A stretch of 64,000 nt of DNA from Malus domestica (taxonomy: Eukaryota > Streptophyta > Magnoliopsida > Rosales > Rosaceae), in assembly GCF_042453785.1 (NCBI RefSeq), contig NC_091670.1:2418001-2482000 (forward strand), read 5' to 3'. Made by a program: the position numbers and the translations under genes. Below, piece after piece: positions 1-11,547 of the stretch; positions within the stretch are counted from its first letter, which is position 1, and every line of letters starts with the position of its first letter. Below the pieces are notes generated by a model. It was given only the letters and a program-made list of their open reading frames with translations, ran no database searches and was not told where the DNA came from.

Positions 1-1331
1 TACAGACAACTTCGCTTAAAGTCTACATCAGCAAAATGTCCAAATTTGGTAACCATATCAAATTTCAATGCAAAAGCCAAAATTATGGACCGAACTACAA
101 TATTTAATCATGCAATCAATAACCCGATGTAGTTAAAATATAAGTTACTATAGGCAGAAAATCTAAACACTACCACTTCAATTCTTCTCTTTAATACAAG
201 GGTAATAGATTCATGAAAAATAATAGAATAAGAGTGAGCGGAAGCATGAAAATCCCAGAAAAACATAACAATAGGATTATTTTATAACGATAAGAAAATT
301 TGAGAGGATCCATGTATACACAAAAATGAGGGAAAACAAGAAGACAAACCTCACAAACTCATAACAAAATTCCATATTAATCCATAGAAGGATTTATATA
401 TAAGTGTTTGAAAATAATCGATATCATGTAATTTATTCAAAAGCATGATTCAATTAAATCATACCCATGTTTCCTAATGGCGAGTGATTCTCGCCGAAAG
501 ACTCCAAAAATGACCAAAATTTTAAACTTGACCATTGACAACGTGAGTAGTGATTGAAGAACGGCTTGCCCGTGACCAGTGTGTGAGAGAAAAATTTGAA
601 ACACCATGAGAAGCCATAGTAATTATTATTGTAAATAGGAATCCAAAATTTCTAACAACAGTAATGTTAAACCAGAAAACGATTAACAACATGTTTCGCT
701 GGTTGAAGAAACAAAAGCTTATATCAATAGTAACACCTTTGGGCAGAGACTGAGGATATAATCAAAAGTTGCATAACCAAAACAGAGAACACTTAAACAT
801 ATATAAAATTCAACACCTTTGTGGTAGATGAAAAATATACAATCTAAATATTCCATGCTTCATTATACACTGATTCATAGTTGGGCTAGACAAATAATTC
901 CTTTGTGGAAAAATGAATCTATCGAATAACATACAAACCACAAGTTGAATTTCTAAGCAATCTAATAAGAATACAAATAAATAATCCACTTTGGTAGACA
1001 ATCTCATTGTTTCTTAAAAGATTAAATCCAAGTCCAGGTTGTTGTCCTAAGAGACAAAATTCATCATAAGCAAAATTGATGAATTACATAATTGTTGATT
1101 CAAACAAAATAATCAACATGTTTCTTGTATTTAATAGAATAAAACCATACAAAATCTCTAATTTTATAATTTTCTTCAATTAAATGATAAGAACTTGTTA
1201 CTTCAAATTATTCCAGGAGAAAAAAAAATATTTCATCCCAGAATCATCAATAAACCAAGAAAAATTAAAGTTAATTGAATTTGGGAAACAAAAGAAGTAT
1301 ATATGCAAACAATTGAGAAGTCGTAGCGTAC
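1..1331. other. AT-rich non-coding stretch inside a retroelement
   Basis: No convincing gene is visible. The stretch lies 3' (in minus-strand terms) of a primer-binding site and LTR at 1572-2088, so it is probably internal sequence of that retroelement, whose other end is outside the window. I see no gag, integrase or reverse-transcriptase motif in it, so a non-autonomous element or an intron of captured host sequence are both possible. Confidence 0.4.
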
Positions 1332-1472
1332 CTTATATGATTTATTTTTGAGAAATTGAGAAAAGAAATCCATAGTATAAACATGATCATGATGCGGAAG
1401 CAAGAAAAACAGAAAGCCCAGGACAAGGAACGAAAAAACGATGACGGAAGAAGACAGATTTCTACCTTCCAT
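1332..1472 (-). CDS. First-exon-like ORF with signal-peptide-like N terminus
   Basis: A minus-strand ATG at 1472 opens a 47-codon stretch ending at a good splice-donor context (AAG followed by GTACGC at 1331). The peptide begins MEGRNLSSSVIVFSFLVLGF and continues with a strongly hydrophobic run through about residue 27, followed by a histidine-rich turn, which looks like a secretory signal or membrane anchor. I do not recognise the family and could not follow further exons. It starts only about 100 bases inside the element from the primer-binding site at 1572-1583, so it may be a host exon captured by a retroelement, or a chance ORF. Confidence 0.3.
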
Positions 1473-1571
1473 AGCATAAAGTTTTCGAATAGACTAAAAA
1501 GCTTAGGATAAAAACCAAAACGTCAGTCTTTAAACCAAAAGCATGCCGTTTTTATGTGGTGGTGCGTTGAA

Positions 1572-1583
1572 GCTCTGATACCA
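1572..1583 (-). promoter_or_regulatory. Retrotransposon primer-binding site (initiator tRNA-Met)
   Basis: The minus strand reads TGGTATCAGAGC, the usual plant primer-binding site complementary to initiator tRNA-Met. It lies two bases from the LTR end at 1586, the normal spacing, and fixes the element on the minus strand. Confidence 0.7.
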
Positions 1584-1585
1584 CA

Positions 1586-2088
1586 TGTAAGAATAACTTA
1601 CATACATAATTATCAACTAACACATAGAATCATTATTAACCAGAGTCAATATAACTTACATACATAATTATTCATGTAAGAATAACTTACATACATAATT
1701 ATCAACTAACACATAGAATCACAATTAACCAGAGTCAATACTATCACACAAAAATAGACACACATCTGAGGATGAAGAAGACATGATGCTTGAAATAAAG
1801 ATAGTCTTCTACTGTCATAAAACTGGATGCTTTTGCTTTCAATAGGACTCAGCACTCTATCAAGCTTGTATTTGGAGAGCAGGGACAAACCTTTTTATAG
1901 TCACATAAGACCTATTGATATTCACCTATTAGGAAAACAATAGGTCTCTCAATAATTCATCATTAACTGCAATAAGTCCACTACATTATTGTTTTGAATG
2001 ATTCATATAACCTACTGTTACAAAACTCTATTAACTTAATCAATACAGTTCTATCAAAATAATGATTATGTCTACTCAAATTCTTACA
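1586..2088 (-). mobile_element. 5' LTR of a retroelement inserted in LecRK copy A
   Basis: The block starts TGTAAGAA and ends TTCTTACA, i.e. TG...CA ends with an 8-base terminal inverted repeat. It is bounded on one side by a tRNA-Met primer-binding site and on the other abruptly by the last codons of a lectin receptor kinase. The end nearest the primer site is duplicated in tandem: the sequence beginning at 1586 restarts at 1675 (period 89). The second LTR is outside the window, so the target-site duplication cannot be checked. Confidence 0.65.
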
Positions 2089-2350
2089 CCACTTTGGCAA
2101 GGATTAGTTGCTCGTAACAGATCAAGTAACCTCATAATTAGAAGGATTTCAGTGCAATTTGTAATAGAGAAACTAGGAGCTTGTTGTTGACTGGGAAACT
2201 TGAGGAACCCCTCAGGTGCTTCAGTTAATTTGCAGATTTTGTAGTCTGAAATGTGTTTGATGTCTTATGGTAATGAAATGCTCAGTGTTTCCTTGTCTGT
2301 TTTATCATGATTGACATGGTCTCAAGCATTTTGTTATTAGCTGGCGGACT
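2089..2350 (+). pseudogene. LecRK-A stump: last codons plus 3' flank
   Basis: Bases 2090-2107 encode the terminal residues HFGKD and a stop, identical to the end of the intact LecRK at 30741-30758. The following 250 bases match that gene's 3' flank (30759-31050). All upstream coding sequence is missing in the window because an LTR element abuts it at 2088. It marks a former convergent LecRK partner of TNL-A; the rest of the gene may lie beyond the element, outside the window. Confidence 0.75.
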
Positions 2351-3400
2351 TAATTATTCAAATGATGTTCGGAAGATTAAGTTTCGTGTTTCATCCAAAT
2401 ATTCCTTTTGAATTTTGTACCTGGTACAGCAGCTAGATAGGATTGGCATGTTCTCAAATTCACTGACTAGATGTATACTGATAGGTTTGTCTGGTTTTTG
2501 CGGAAGGGCCCTTTGGAAACTGAACAGAAAAAGTATTGCTGTTTCAGGACTGCACAACCAGTTTCCATTAGTTAAAGAAACAAACTGAAACAAGTCAATT
2601 CTTCCTTTCTATAAAAATTTGAAATTCAAGTCCCTGGTATTAACATTAAAGGTGTTTTCAGAAAATGAACCTCAAGATTAGCAATGACATCAGGCAAGAT
2701 AAATCACATTGGTGATCAGAAACTTGTGGTTCATTCTTGTACAAGGAAGAAACATAGAGGCCAACTGAACGGCGCGAGGATAGTACTCGTACTTTAAGTC
2801 CGGCTCCTCCAATTCTTCCCAAGCTTATGATGGGGACTGGTTTTACAGTGAACTGAAATGAAATTCAGAAATGAAAAACTCTTTGTTAGTGTCAGATGTC
2901 TCTGTTAGATTTCTGTATTATAATATTTTAGATTTTGTAAGGAAGAAGAATTTGGAATTGGATTTGTTATTGGCACATTACAAGCTCACTATCAAATACT
3001 TAATCAATCTTCTTAGGGAATTGTTATTGGAACTCTAAAAATCTCATTTTACACTCTAAATTTTCTAAAAGAAAAATACACTTGTGAGTAGTGTAAAATG
3101 AGATTTTTTTAGTGCTAATAACAGTTCCCTCTTCTTAATGCAATCAGCAAAAGTGTTTATACATCAACATTCTTATCCACTTTCCTTTCAATAAATATGG
3201 CCATCTTAATATATATAGCTTGTGGGATTTGAGTCCATTGACTAAAATATTTTTAAAGACAATTAAGCTGATGGGATAAACCGACAGTGACTTACCTACA
3301 TTTATTATAAGATGGTGACTAACAATGCCTTTTGCAGATTTGTTTTGTGTCTTTAAAGCCAGCACTTCTAGGTCCACTTAGAGTTGCCTCGTCACGATAT
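2351..3400. other. Conserved spacer between LecRK and TNL (copy A)
   Basis: The part 2480-2950 recurs at 13490-13930 (unit B) and 31545-31990 (unit C), and a decayed version is at 52760-53060 next to the LIM-DA1 fusion gene. Bases 2980-3340 also match 14170-14540. No open frame is conserved among copies, so I read it as joint 3' flank/3' UTR of the facing genes and use it as a marker of the duplicated module. Confidence 0.6.
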
Positions 3401-6083
3401 TCACATGTTCGTTCCAGGATTTTGTGGTTGGTTGAGTTCTTCCAAATCTTGCTTGTACAGCAAACGAGCCCCACACTTCTTCACATATTGCAAGTATGCT
3501 TCTTCCATTCTATGACCATAAGAGTAAGTGCCGAAGAAAAAGTTTTCACCACGACAATCTCGACGAAGCAAATAGAATACCCAAAAGTGTTCTGACTCGA
3601 GAGACCTTATTTCTTTGGTCAAAATCTTAGTATCAGCTAAACACTTAATTTCGAAATAATTATAATGACGCTTAAGATCTTGAAAAACAACACAAAAGGT
3701 AATCCCCAGCCAGTTGGTACATGATGGTGGAGGAAGCTCCACATCTATTGAATGTCCCGCACTCTGATTACTGAACCACTCTGGAATTTCACTTCCAGGG
3801 CATACCATACCTCTCAAAAAATTTGAGATTCCCTGTGGCTGAAGAAAGATCAATTATTTAGAGAGAGAGAGAGAAGAGAGGGAGAGAGGGAGAGGGAGAG
3901 AGAGAGTACCTCTTGATCAGTGGCAAATTTTAGAATCCTTGAGAGTATCCAGCCTTCATCTTGAACCAATGCAATGCAATTCAGGCAAGTGAAATTAAAA
4001 TCATACAAATTGGCAAATCTGCTGTTCAACTTGGATGGATCTGACAAACTTCGCAAGGAAGTACAATTGTCTACATCTACATGTAATTTGCTATTAGATG
4101 GAAGAGGTGGCAATTTTTGAAGGCTTTTGCACCTTTCCAGATCAAGATACGAAAGCTTAGAAAGGCATCTAATGCTTTCAGGTAGACTGACGAAATTATT
4201 TCCACTAAGATCCAATCTTTCCAGAAAGGACAAGCAGCCAATATCATCGGGGATATCTCCTTCACGGAGTTTACAATCTTTTAGAGATAACTCTGTTAAC
4301 TCTGTCAAAGAGCATAAACTATTTAGAGAAGACAACACCAAATCCAAACAAGGAGGATCAGGACGACTCTTTCCAAGTCCTAGTAAGCGGAGAAGGCCCC
4401 ACCCCTCCCTTGCTTTAGCATCCGATCCGTTACATAAGTTATCCATGTCTCTTGGGAGTTTGTCAATTTTTGAGCATCCTTGCATTCGGAGTCTTCTAAG
4501 AGACTTCAAATTACAAATAGTCGTCGGAAGGTTCAAGAGATATGAGCAACCAACTAGACACAACTCCTGGAGGCCAACCAAATGTCCAATTGATGAAGCT
4601 ATTTTCTCTATCAGAGTCGCACTTAAGTCAATCGAGGACACATTCTTCATCTGCTCCCCAAATTCTGGAATCTTTTTCACATCTGAGTTGCTAAGACTTA
4701 AAGATTCCAGAGAATCCATTTTAAGCTCACTTGGGAGGCTCTCAAGTTTTAAGTAGCATTCAAAATTCAAAAGTTCAAGTTTTTTAAGATGTGCAATAGA
4801 CGGGTGTATCTCAACTAAATTGAAACAACCTCGAAGATTCAACTTCACAAGATTTGGAACACCACTGAAATCCGGGGTACTCTTCAATTTACCTGAGTTT
4901 CTAAGATCGATCCATCTCAAGTTGGGCAAGTCCTGTACAACATCGATAAGATTCAGATCATATAAATAAATAAATAAATGATTATTTTGTATATTAAATA
5001 GCATTTATTCAAGGATGAATAATAATTATGTACTCACTAGTGAGTACTCTATATGCTCATTTTTGTTTTGGTTCTTGTTCTTTATTTTTAAAGCCCAAGA
5101 AAAATTAAATAGCATGTCCATTATTTTTGAAAATAATAAAATATACTTGTCCAAAAAGTGAGTACTGATTAGTCACTACCCAAGTGGTATCATTTTATTC
5201 AACACTACTCTCATCACTTTTTTTTTTTTTTAATGGTAAAAATACTACTCTTACCACTTTTCCCTCCCATAACCGAACAAGACTGCTTCCATACATGTGA
5301 AGTTCAGTAAGGTGGCGCATGGGAAAGTTGGTTGGAAGAAAATTAGAAGGATATTGAAACCAGTATATATATCTCAATGAACACGGAAGAAATTTAGGGC
5401 CTGAAGAAAAGAAAACTTGATCGATTGTCAAAATCCTCAATCTATCCATCTTAGAGAAGGCTTCCCAATTCCACTCGCGTTTCACATATGTTATAGGCAT
5501 GTGTAATGATATGACTTCAATTGCACTCAAACCCTGACAATTAAGAAAAAAAGACAAATTAATTTCACATTCAAGTATATTAGTGTCAAAAGTTCATTCA
5601 AACTTGGTATTTTACTTCTTACCATATTGGTCGCCATATTGGTCGTGAATACATGAGAAATGTCATCGTTAAGCCACAACCTACTGCGTAGACCAGACTC
5701 TTTAGACCTGTGACCAATAATTGTCCATGCCATTTCTTCTATCAAATCATGCATCCGTATGCATTTTTGGTGATCTTGATAGAGGAGAAATCTCTCAATT
5801 AGTACATCTATCACAATATGGCTAGAGATTCCAAAAGAATTAGAACTATCTAGACTTTCAATTACTTGCTTCCTGTAATACCCTTTGTAGAAACATGCAA
5901 CATCGAGAAAAATGCTCTTCTCCCACTCTTCTAGTGCATCATAACTTACTTTAAGTTTATCAAAAATAGCTGGATTAGGAATTTTTGATAGATTATCCCG
6001 TACACTATGCCAAGCATCTAGCCCTCTCTTAAACAAAGCCGACCCCAAAGTTTCAAGAGCTAATGGAAGGCCTCCAGCATGAT
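3401..6083 (-). pseudogene. TNL-A: 5'-truncated TIR-NB-LRR gene (ARC2, LRR, C-JID remain)
   Basis: Four exons remain, reading leftward: end of the NB domain 5623-6083 (GLPL motif, winged-helix part, MHDLIEEM motif), pre-LRR 5255-5533, LRR 3910-4932, and C-terminal jelly-roll/Ig-like (C-JID) exon 3401-3832 (motif PGSEIPEWFSNQ). All donors and acceptors match TNL-B. Homology to TNL-B stops after the GLPL region at 6083; the TIR domain, P-loop, kinase-2 and RNBS-B are gone, replaced by a CA/TA repeat and TE sequence to 8422, after which the TNL upstream region resumes. The LRR exon is otherwise open (341 codons) and nearly identical to TNL-B, so the loss is recent or gene conversion maintains it. 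Confidence 0.85.
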
Positions 6084-6134
6084 TGTCATAACATTCATCA
6101 TAATTATCAATCACATTATTAAAAAGATAGTTAA

Positions 6135-6135
<1 letters not shown>

Positions 6136-6176
<41 letters not shown>
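6136..6176. repeat. (CA)n/(TA)n microsatellite
   Basis: An alternating CA run passes into a TA run just beyond the truncation point of TNL-A. It may have been involved in the break, but this is inference. Confidence 0.8.
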
Positions 6177-6199
6177 CACAATCTTCATCAGTGCACGAG

Positions 6200-7334
6200 C
6201 CAAATCCTATTTAATAAGCATATGATGGCTATATATATATAAATCACATTTCAATAAAAATCATATTTATAAGACTAATTCATATTCACAATTGATACCA
6301 AATAAGAAATTCAGATAATAAACATATCTCATATATTCAAGTCACTATCTAACTAACATAGGTCCACTGGTCACGCACCGTCGCATGAGCCGCTGCGGGT
6401 GGCGGTTGACTGCCCCGACTCACCGGAAAAATTCAACTATCTTTAAAAATTACCAAAAATTACATAAATGAAGATCTCAAGGAGTAGAGCAAACTTTATA
6501 CCTGTGGCCAAGTCTAATTTGGCCGGGAAGGCCCTCAAATTGGCTCGCACCCGTCGAAACCCTAAAGTGGGTGTTCTTCAATTTGGCTCCCTTGGTGTTC
6601 CAACGCCCCAACCACCAATTGGGTCTTGTTCTTGGGTCCAAGGGAAGTTGATTAAGGGTGATGGTGAATGGTGATACTCACCAGAATGACGAATCGCCGT
6701 CAAGAACCCCCGGTTTTTCGGTGGAGTTCTACTCGAATTAGACCTTAAAAACCCTTGATTTTTGGTGGAGATGGAAGGAGGAAGGTAGCTGAGTAGGTTG
6801 CAGGTGATGAATGGGTGCAAAACGCCTAAAAAATGAAGGATTTTGGCCTGACATTGGCTGGATCGAAACCATTTTTTTCATGGGTGCTTGGGTTTACAAA
6901 TTTGGGGGGGGGGGGGGGGAGGGGGCATCCTTTCGCTCATTTTCTTTTCTTCTCTTGCCACTCCCGTGGCTTTCTTTTTTTTTTTTTTTTTTTTAAAGCA
7001 ACACAACTTCATACGTCCGTAACTATACTGTTATAATCCGGACTCGCAAACGGTTTTCGCCTATGCGTTCATGACTTCAAGACCTATTCGAAAACGTTAC
7101 TTGTGACCTCGAAAAGTCAACGAGTAAATAATAATTTTCCAAACTTCGCTCTTCATAACTAGTTTAATTGAAATCTAATTTCAAATAAATTAATATAAAT
7201 TCTCGAAAAAATAATATAAATCTCAATAATACAAATACGTAGATTATAACAGTAAAATCCAAGAATGGGATTTCACGTCTTTACCGTTAGAGACACCGTT
7301 ATATCTTGGAGATCTACCAAGCAAACGCTAGTTG
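6200..7334 (-). mobile_element. Fragment of Gypsy-type LTR
   Basis: The reverse complement of 6365-6500 resembles 22740-22870, including a stretch about a nucleotide-binding-unrelated GACGGYRCGTG motif and the phrase AAATTTGGTAATTTTTG, in the long LTR-like block after 22.7 kb. It also contains a G homopolymer (about 6904-6919) and a T homopolymer (about 6976-6993). Small ORFs here are not conserved. The element type is inferred from this resemblance only. Confidence 0.45.
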
Positions 7335-8148
7335 TGACTTTGTCGAACTATGCTGAGATTTTCGCCCTGCATGAAGCATCGCGTGAGTGCTTTTGGTTGA
7401 GAGAAGTCATGGGACATATTTGAAGCATTAGTGGTCTTACATCAGTCGTTGACCCTCCTACGACGATCTTTGAAGACAATGCAACATGTATCGAGCAGTT
7501 AAAGAAGGGATACATCAAGGGAGACAACACCAAGCACATAACGTCGAAGTTCTTTTACTCACACCAACAGCAGCAGCAGCATCAAAACATTGAAGTCAAG
7601 CAAATCCGTTCCCAGGAGGATAACTTGGTCAATCTCTTCACCAAGTCATTGCCCAAGTTTACTTTTCAAAAGCTTGTCCAAGGAATCATTATGCGTAAAT
7701 TATCTGAGTTAAATCGCATGTAGTTCTCTTATTTAGAAGTTATGGCTAGCTCAGGGGGAGTATCTAGAAGCATACTTACATGATCTTAATGTACTCTTTT
7801 TCCTACGATTAGGAGCATTTTTTTCCACTGGGTCTTTGCTACCTAACGAGGTTTTAACGAGGCACCCATCCTGGGATGATCATACTCCGTTGAGTTCACT
7901 ACTTTCGTCCTGTTTGACATTTGTTTTAGATATTATGCATACTTCTCACCTTTCTCCTTAATCTATGGGTTTTCCTCGTGCCTTGGGTATTACCATAGTT
8001 AGGTTTTGTGAGTTTTACTACAAATGCATACTTCCTTAAACTTGAGACTCGCGATCACCCGTTGTGCCAATGACTTCATCAACAATTCTACCTTATCGCT
8101 GAATATCTAATGCGATGTTTGTTGAGTATTTACACACTCAAGGGGGAG
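7335..8148 (+). mobile_element. Copia retrotransposon 3' remnant (RNase H end)
   Basis: The plus strand encodes the C-terminal RNase H part of a Ty1-copia polyprotein: residues like NYAEIFALHEASRECFWLRE, then a stop, then EDNATCIEQLKKGYIKGDNT and KHITSKFFYSH, ending in a DNLVNLFTKSLP motif. Everything upstream (gag, protease, integrase, most of the reverse transcriptase) is missing. A purine-rich tract (AGGGGGAG, 8141-8148) next to the LTR start at 8149 is the polypurine tract. The fragment replaces the 5' half of TNL-A. Confidence 0.75.
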
Positions 8149-8422
8149 TGTTGCAGTCATATTTAGAATAAGAATGTGATTGTGTAAATCCTTATAGTTA
8201 TGGGAATGTATCTTATATTCCTATTAATTATGAGTTTATTATCTATTAAATGTTGTAATCATAAAAGGAAAGGTTTTTACCTATTCTACTACTATAAATA
8301 AAGGCACAATGAGGTAAATTAAACACACCTCACAATTAAATCACTCTCTCTTCTCCCTCACTACCTCCGGCCCATCTCTCTTTCTAAACCCTAAGATCGT
8401 TCAATCAAATAGGCCTACAACA
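8149..8422 (+). repeat. 3' LTR of the copia remnant
   Basis: This 274-bp block begins TGTTGCAG and ends CTACAACA (TG...CA with inverted TGTTG/CAACA ends) and directly follows the polypurine tract. Duplicated TNL upstream sequence, also found at about 21410, resumes at 8423, which fixes the right edge. Confidence 0.75.
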
Positions 8423-9500
8423 AAAACTAGTTTCTTGAGCTTTCAAAATTTGTATTTTGAGCTTTAATTTTAGTTTCTAATCAACACCATGACACAAGCC
8501 ATAAAGTAACAAAACCAATAAAATGTCAACTGAAAACGTTATATGTGAAAAAGAACAATGAATTACATGAAATGAAAACGTCAAAGTAGGCATGTAGTCA
8601 ACCTATGTTGTCACGCCACAAATTAAAGTACAATGCGAGCTGGTGACAAATTTGAGCCACACCGCGGTAATTCATGCAATGTAAATCTCTCTCAAAGAAG
8701 CAACAAGAAAATCCTCATGCAAGAGTTCTCCACTTTCTTACTCGTTCAAGAGGAAAGCTGAAAGGACAAGTATTTTCCAAAAAAAAAAAAAAAAAAAGGT
8801 GGAAGACAGACTATGGAAATTTTCCAGGAAGCAAGAGTTTAGAGTAAGTTCTCAACTTTCTTCTGAGAAAAGATATTCATGTCTCTTTTTCTTTTCTCTT
8901 CAGTGATGCTAAAGCCAACTAGTTATCTTATTTCTACAGCCACTTTCCAATACTTGTTCCAAAGATTTTCCACAAAAAAAAGTAGAAGACTGACTACAAG
9001 GAAAATATTTATGTCACCCACCATGAAATTTGTATATAGGTTTTTTTCACACATCTGTTCATTAGGTCCACTAACAATGTTGAAGTCATTGTGGAATATG
9101 CTGAGATTTCCCCTGTCATTTAGACAAACCTTCTCATGGTTACACCCTACCCCCAGCAATTGGCAATATCAAATCTGATAAAACTAGTCAAACAAATGAC
9201 AAGCCTTCAATGCAAGCTGCAATGTAAGAGTTGAGTTGAAATGATCCATACATCAAATAAAATGATCATTCATAAGAATCATGAAACCTAGGCTAAGTTC
9301 CATGGGCTCTTAAGGTCCCTCATCAAAACATAGAATAACCACTGCATTTGGATGATGGTATTTAAAGTTCCATGAAAACAAGGCTACACCTTCAGAAACG
9401 CACTACAAAAAAATAGATAGAGGGGCTTCAAAATGACTAGATGCAAACATTTGAGAGAAATTTCAAATGATACCTTGAAAGTCCTTTGTTGCGTGTCATT
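8423..9500 (-). other. Duplicated TNL upstream region (copy A)
   Basis: It matches 21410-22680 (upstream of TNL-B) almost end to end, and parts match 39340-39770 (upstream of TNL-C) and 45640-46080. No protein is conserved. It is the former upstream flank of TNL-A, now separated from the truncated gene by TE sequence. The two copies diverge near 9497 and 22680, which marks the module edge or an insertion. Confidence 0.6.
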
Positions 9501-10264
9501 CTACTGCACTACTTGTGTTTTAGTAGTAACTTTGTAGTGCTTTAGTATAGTTTATCAGTAGTGTTCTTGTAGTGCATCTTTAACAATTAAGTCTAAAGTT
9601 TGTCCCTCATTCAAAGACATAACAAAACACCACAACTCTAAGTTATATACAAAAAACACTTCAAGAGCTCAATGAAGAAAAAAAAACTTGTCTATCCACT
9701 TGTCATGCTCTAATTGATTCTTAGTTGGAAAATCCTTCTCCATCATCAAGTAAGTTGGTTTTTTTTTTCTTTTCTTTTTTAACTATTGGGTTTGAAGTGG
9801 TTTTCTCTAAAGATCAAGTATCGTCATCTTCCAGGAGAATCTACTCACTAAATTCGTTATCTCTTATAAGAAGTAATGCTAGGAAGACAAAATTTATAGA
9901 CTATAATTGCAAACTAAATGATGTGTCACTAATAAGAAATGAGCATGTTTATCAACGTTTAAGTAATAATTCAATCATCAACTTCCATGTCATTTAGTTT
10001 ACAAAACTTAGTCTACAAATTTAGTCTTTCTAACATTACTCATCTTTAAGTTAGGAAATGAACGAATTAGTTTTAAAATGAAAGCGAAATATGGTACAAC
10101 AGAGTTTACATAGTTTCTACTTCTTTATACGTACACCAGTTTCTACTTCTTTACACAGTCAAAATCAATAAAATTAACATAACGAACCGTCGATGAATGC
10201 CCCGTCACTAAAACGCAGCATAACATATGTCATATCTACTGCTTTCCTAGTAAAACCGACATCT
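9501..10264. other. Unassigned intergenic sequence
   Basis: No gene seen. A CACTACAAAAAA string at about 9402 and GTAGTG strings at about 9533 and 9571 resemble CACTA-transposon ends, but no matching target duplication was found. Confidence 0.3.
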
Positions 10265-11547
10265 TTATGGCCACAAACTTACATGAATCAACTTCATGAA
10301 ATCTAATTTCTGATGATCAATAGAATTCAATTGTTATGTATGTGATATCGGCAGGGTTGGATCAACCGGAGCTTGAATTTTTCGTTAAGATCGAACATAA
10401 CTGATTTTTCTGATTTGCAGTGCCCTTTTATTAATGGCAGAACTGATTCTATTGTCTAAACCCCTTTGTCTAAAGTATTGTAATGAGCAGCCACGGGTAC
10501 GACACTATCTTCAAGTGGTGATAATCTTTACCACCTTATTTAGCCATTTTGGAGAAAAAGTATTTGAAAATTAAAAAAAAAAAACAAATAAAGGATGAGG
10601 TGAAATTGGCCAGCTCAATAATTTTCTTCCCTTTTTTTGAAGCGCATTCCGGAAACTTACTAAAAATTTGGGTAAATTTATAGACAAGAAACAGTAATGC
10701 AACTTGGCACAAATAGCAGGATTTCAAAACCAAAAGCTGAATTACTCACTACAATCCAATGTCTTCAGGATTTTAGCAATTAATTATGTCACTAAATTAA
10801 TTGAGCTATTTCCACGGAGGCTCTACGAATTATAAATTAATCGGACATTGTACAATTACAAAAGGAGCCACCATGCGCCTCAGATAGTGTTATTTGAGAT
10901 AGAATCTATTATACTTTGATTGGTGAAGACAATGAAATAACGGAATATGTGAATTGAAAATGAATTGAACATATGACTCATTATCTCTTAGTTCAAGAAG
11001 AGACCTGAAAACCTTAGTGACCCATGTACCACCTTACAACCGTAGAAAAGAAAAACAATCGTACGGGACAAAGACAATACACAATTCTAGATATTTCAGT
11101 AATCAAAACATAAGTTTCTGTGCAAGAGGTAACCTTTTATAGTCCTTTTGAATCATGTGCCCTGCTTCAGTTCCCTTACCAAACTGGATAAAAGTCTTAT
11201 CCAAGGCAATCCCTCCTAATCCTGTGTTACAAACGGGTCCAAAATACTCCATCCAAGTTCTGCCCATCACCCAAACAAGCAGGCCCAGTTCTTGTGCGAC
11301 ATAGCTAACTTTTTACTTGGGACCTAAAATTGGGTTTCAGTCGATCAGTCAAATGGGGCAATTTTCCCTATCAAGTCGCTCCGTCTCCCAGTCCCTCTCT
11401 CTCATTTATTCGACTGGTTGAAGCTTTCAAGTATCAAGATTGGCAGAAGCATCCGCAGAAATCCAGATGGGAAGAAAATCCTGGTACTACTCTATCACTG
11501 CTTCTCTACAATTTTCCCGGAAAGTTTCTGCATTTGGGTTTACAGCA
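10265..11547 (+). other. Duplicated LecRK upstream region (copy B)
   Basis: This sequence is collinear with 27370-28655 in front of the intact LecRK-C, so it is the 5' flank of LecRK-B. Differences are scattered substitutions and small indels. It should hold the promoter, but no box can be singled out with confidence. Confidence 0.6.

Noticed and set aside
4127..4756. A 209-codon plus-strand frame, with a 147-codon counterpart at 15393-15836 and others near 33269
   Set aside because: They are antisense to the TNL LRR exons and follow their codon structure; conserved only because the LRR coding strand is.
6468..7036. Small frames near the G and T homopolymers
   Set aside because: They lie in LTR-like sequence, include homopolymer translations and have no paralogue in the other units.
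9402..9580. CACTA-type transposon suggested by CACTACAA and TTGTAGTG strings
   Set aside because: No 3-bp target duplication, and the left end also lies inside the duplicated block at 22584 without the right end.
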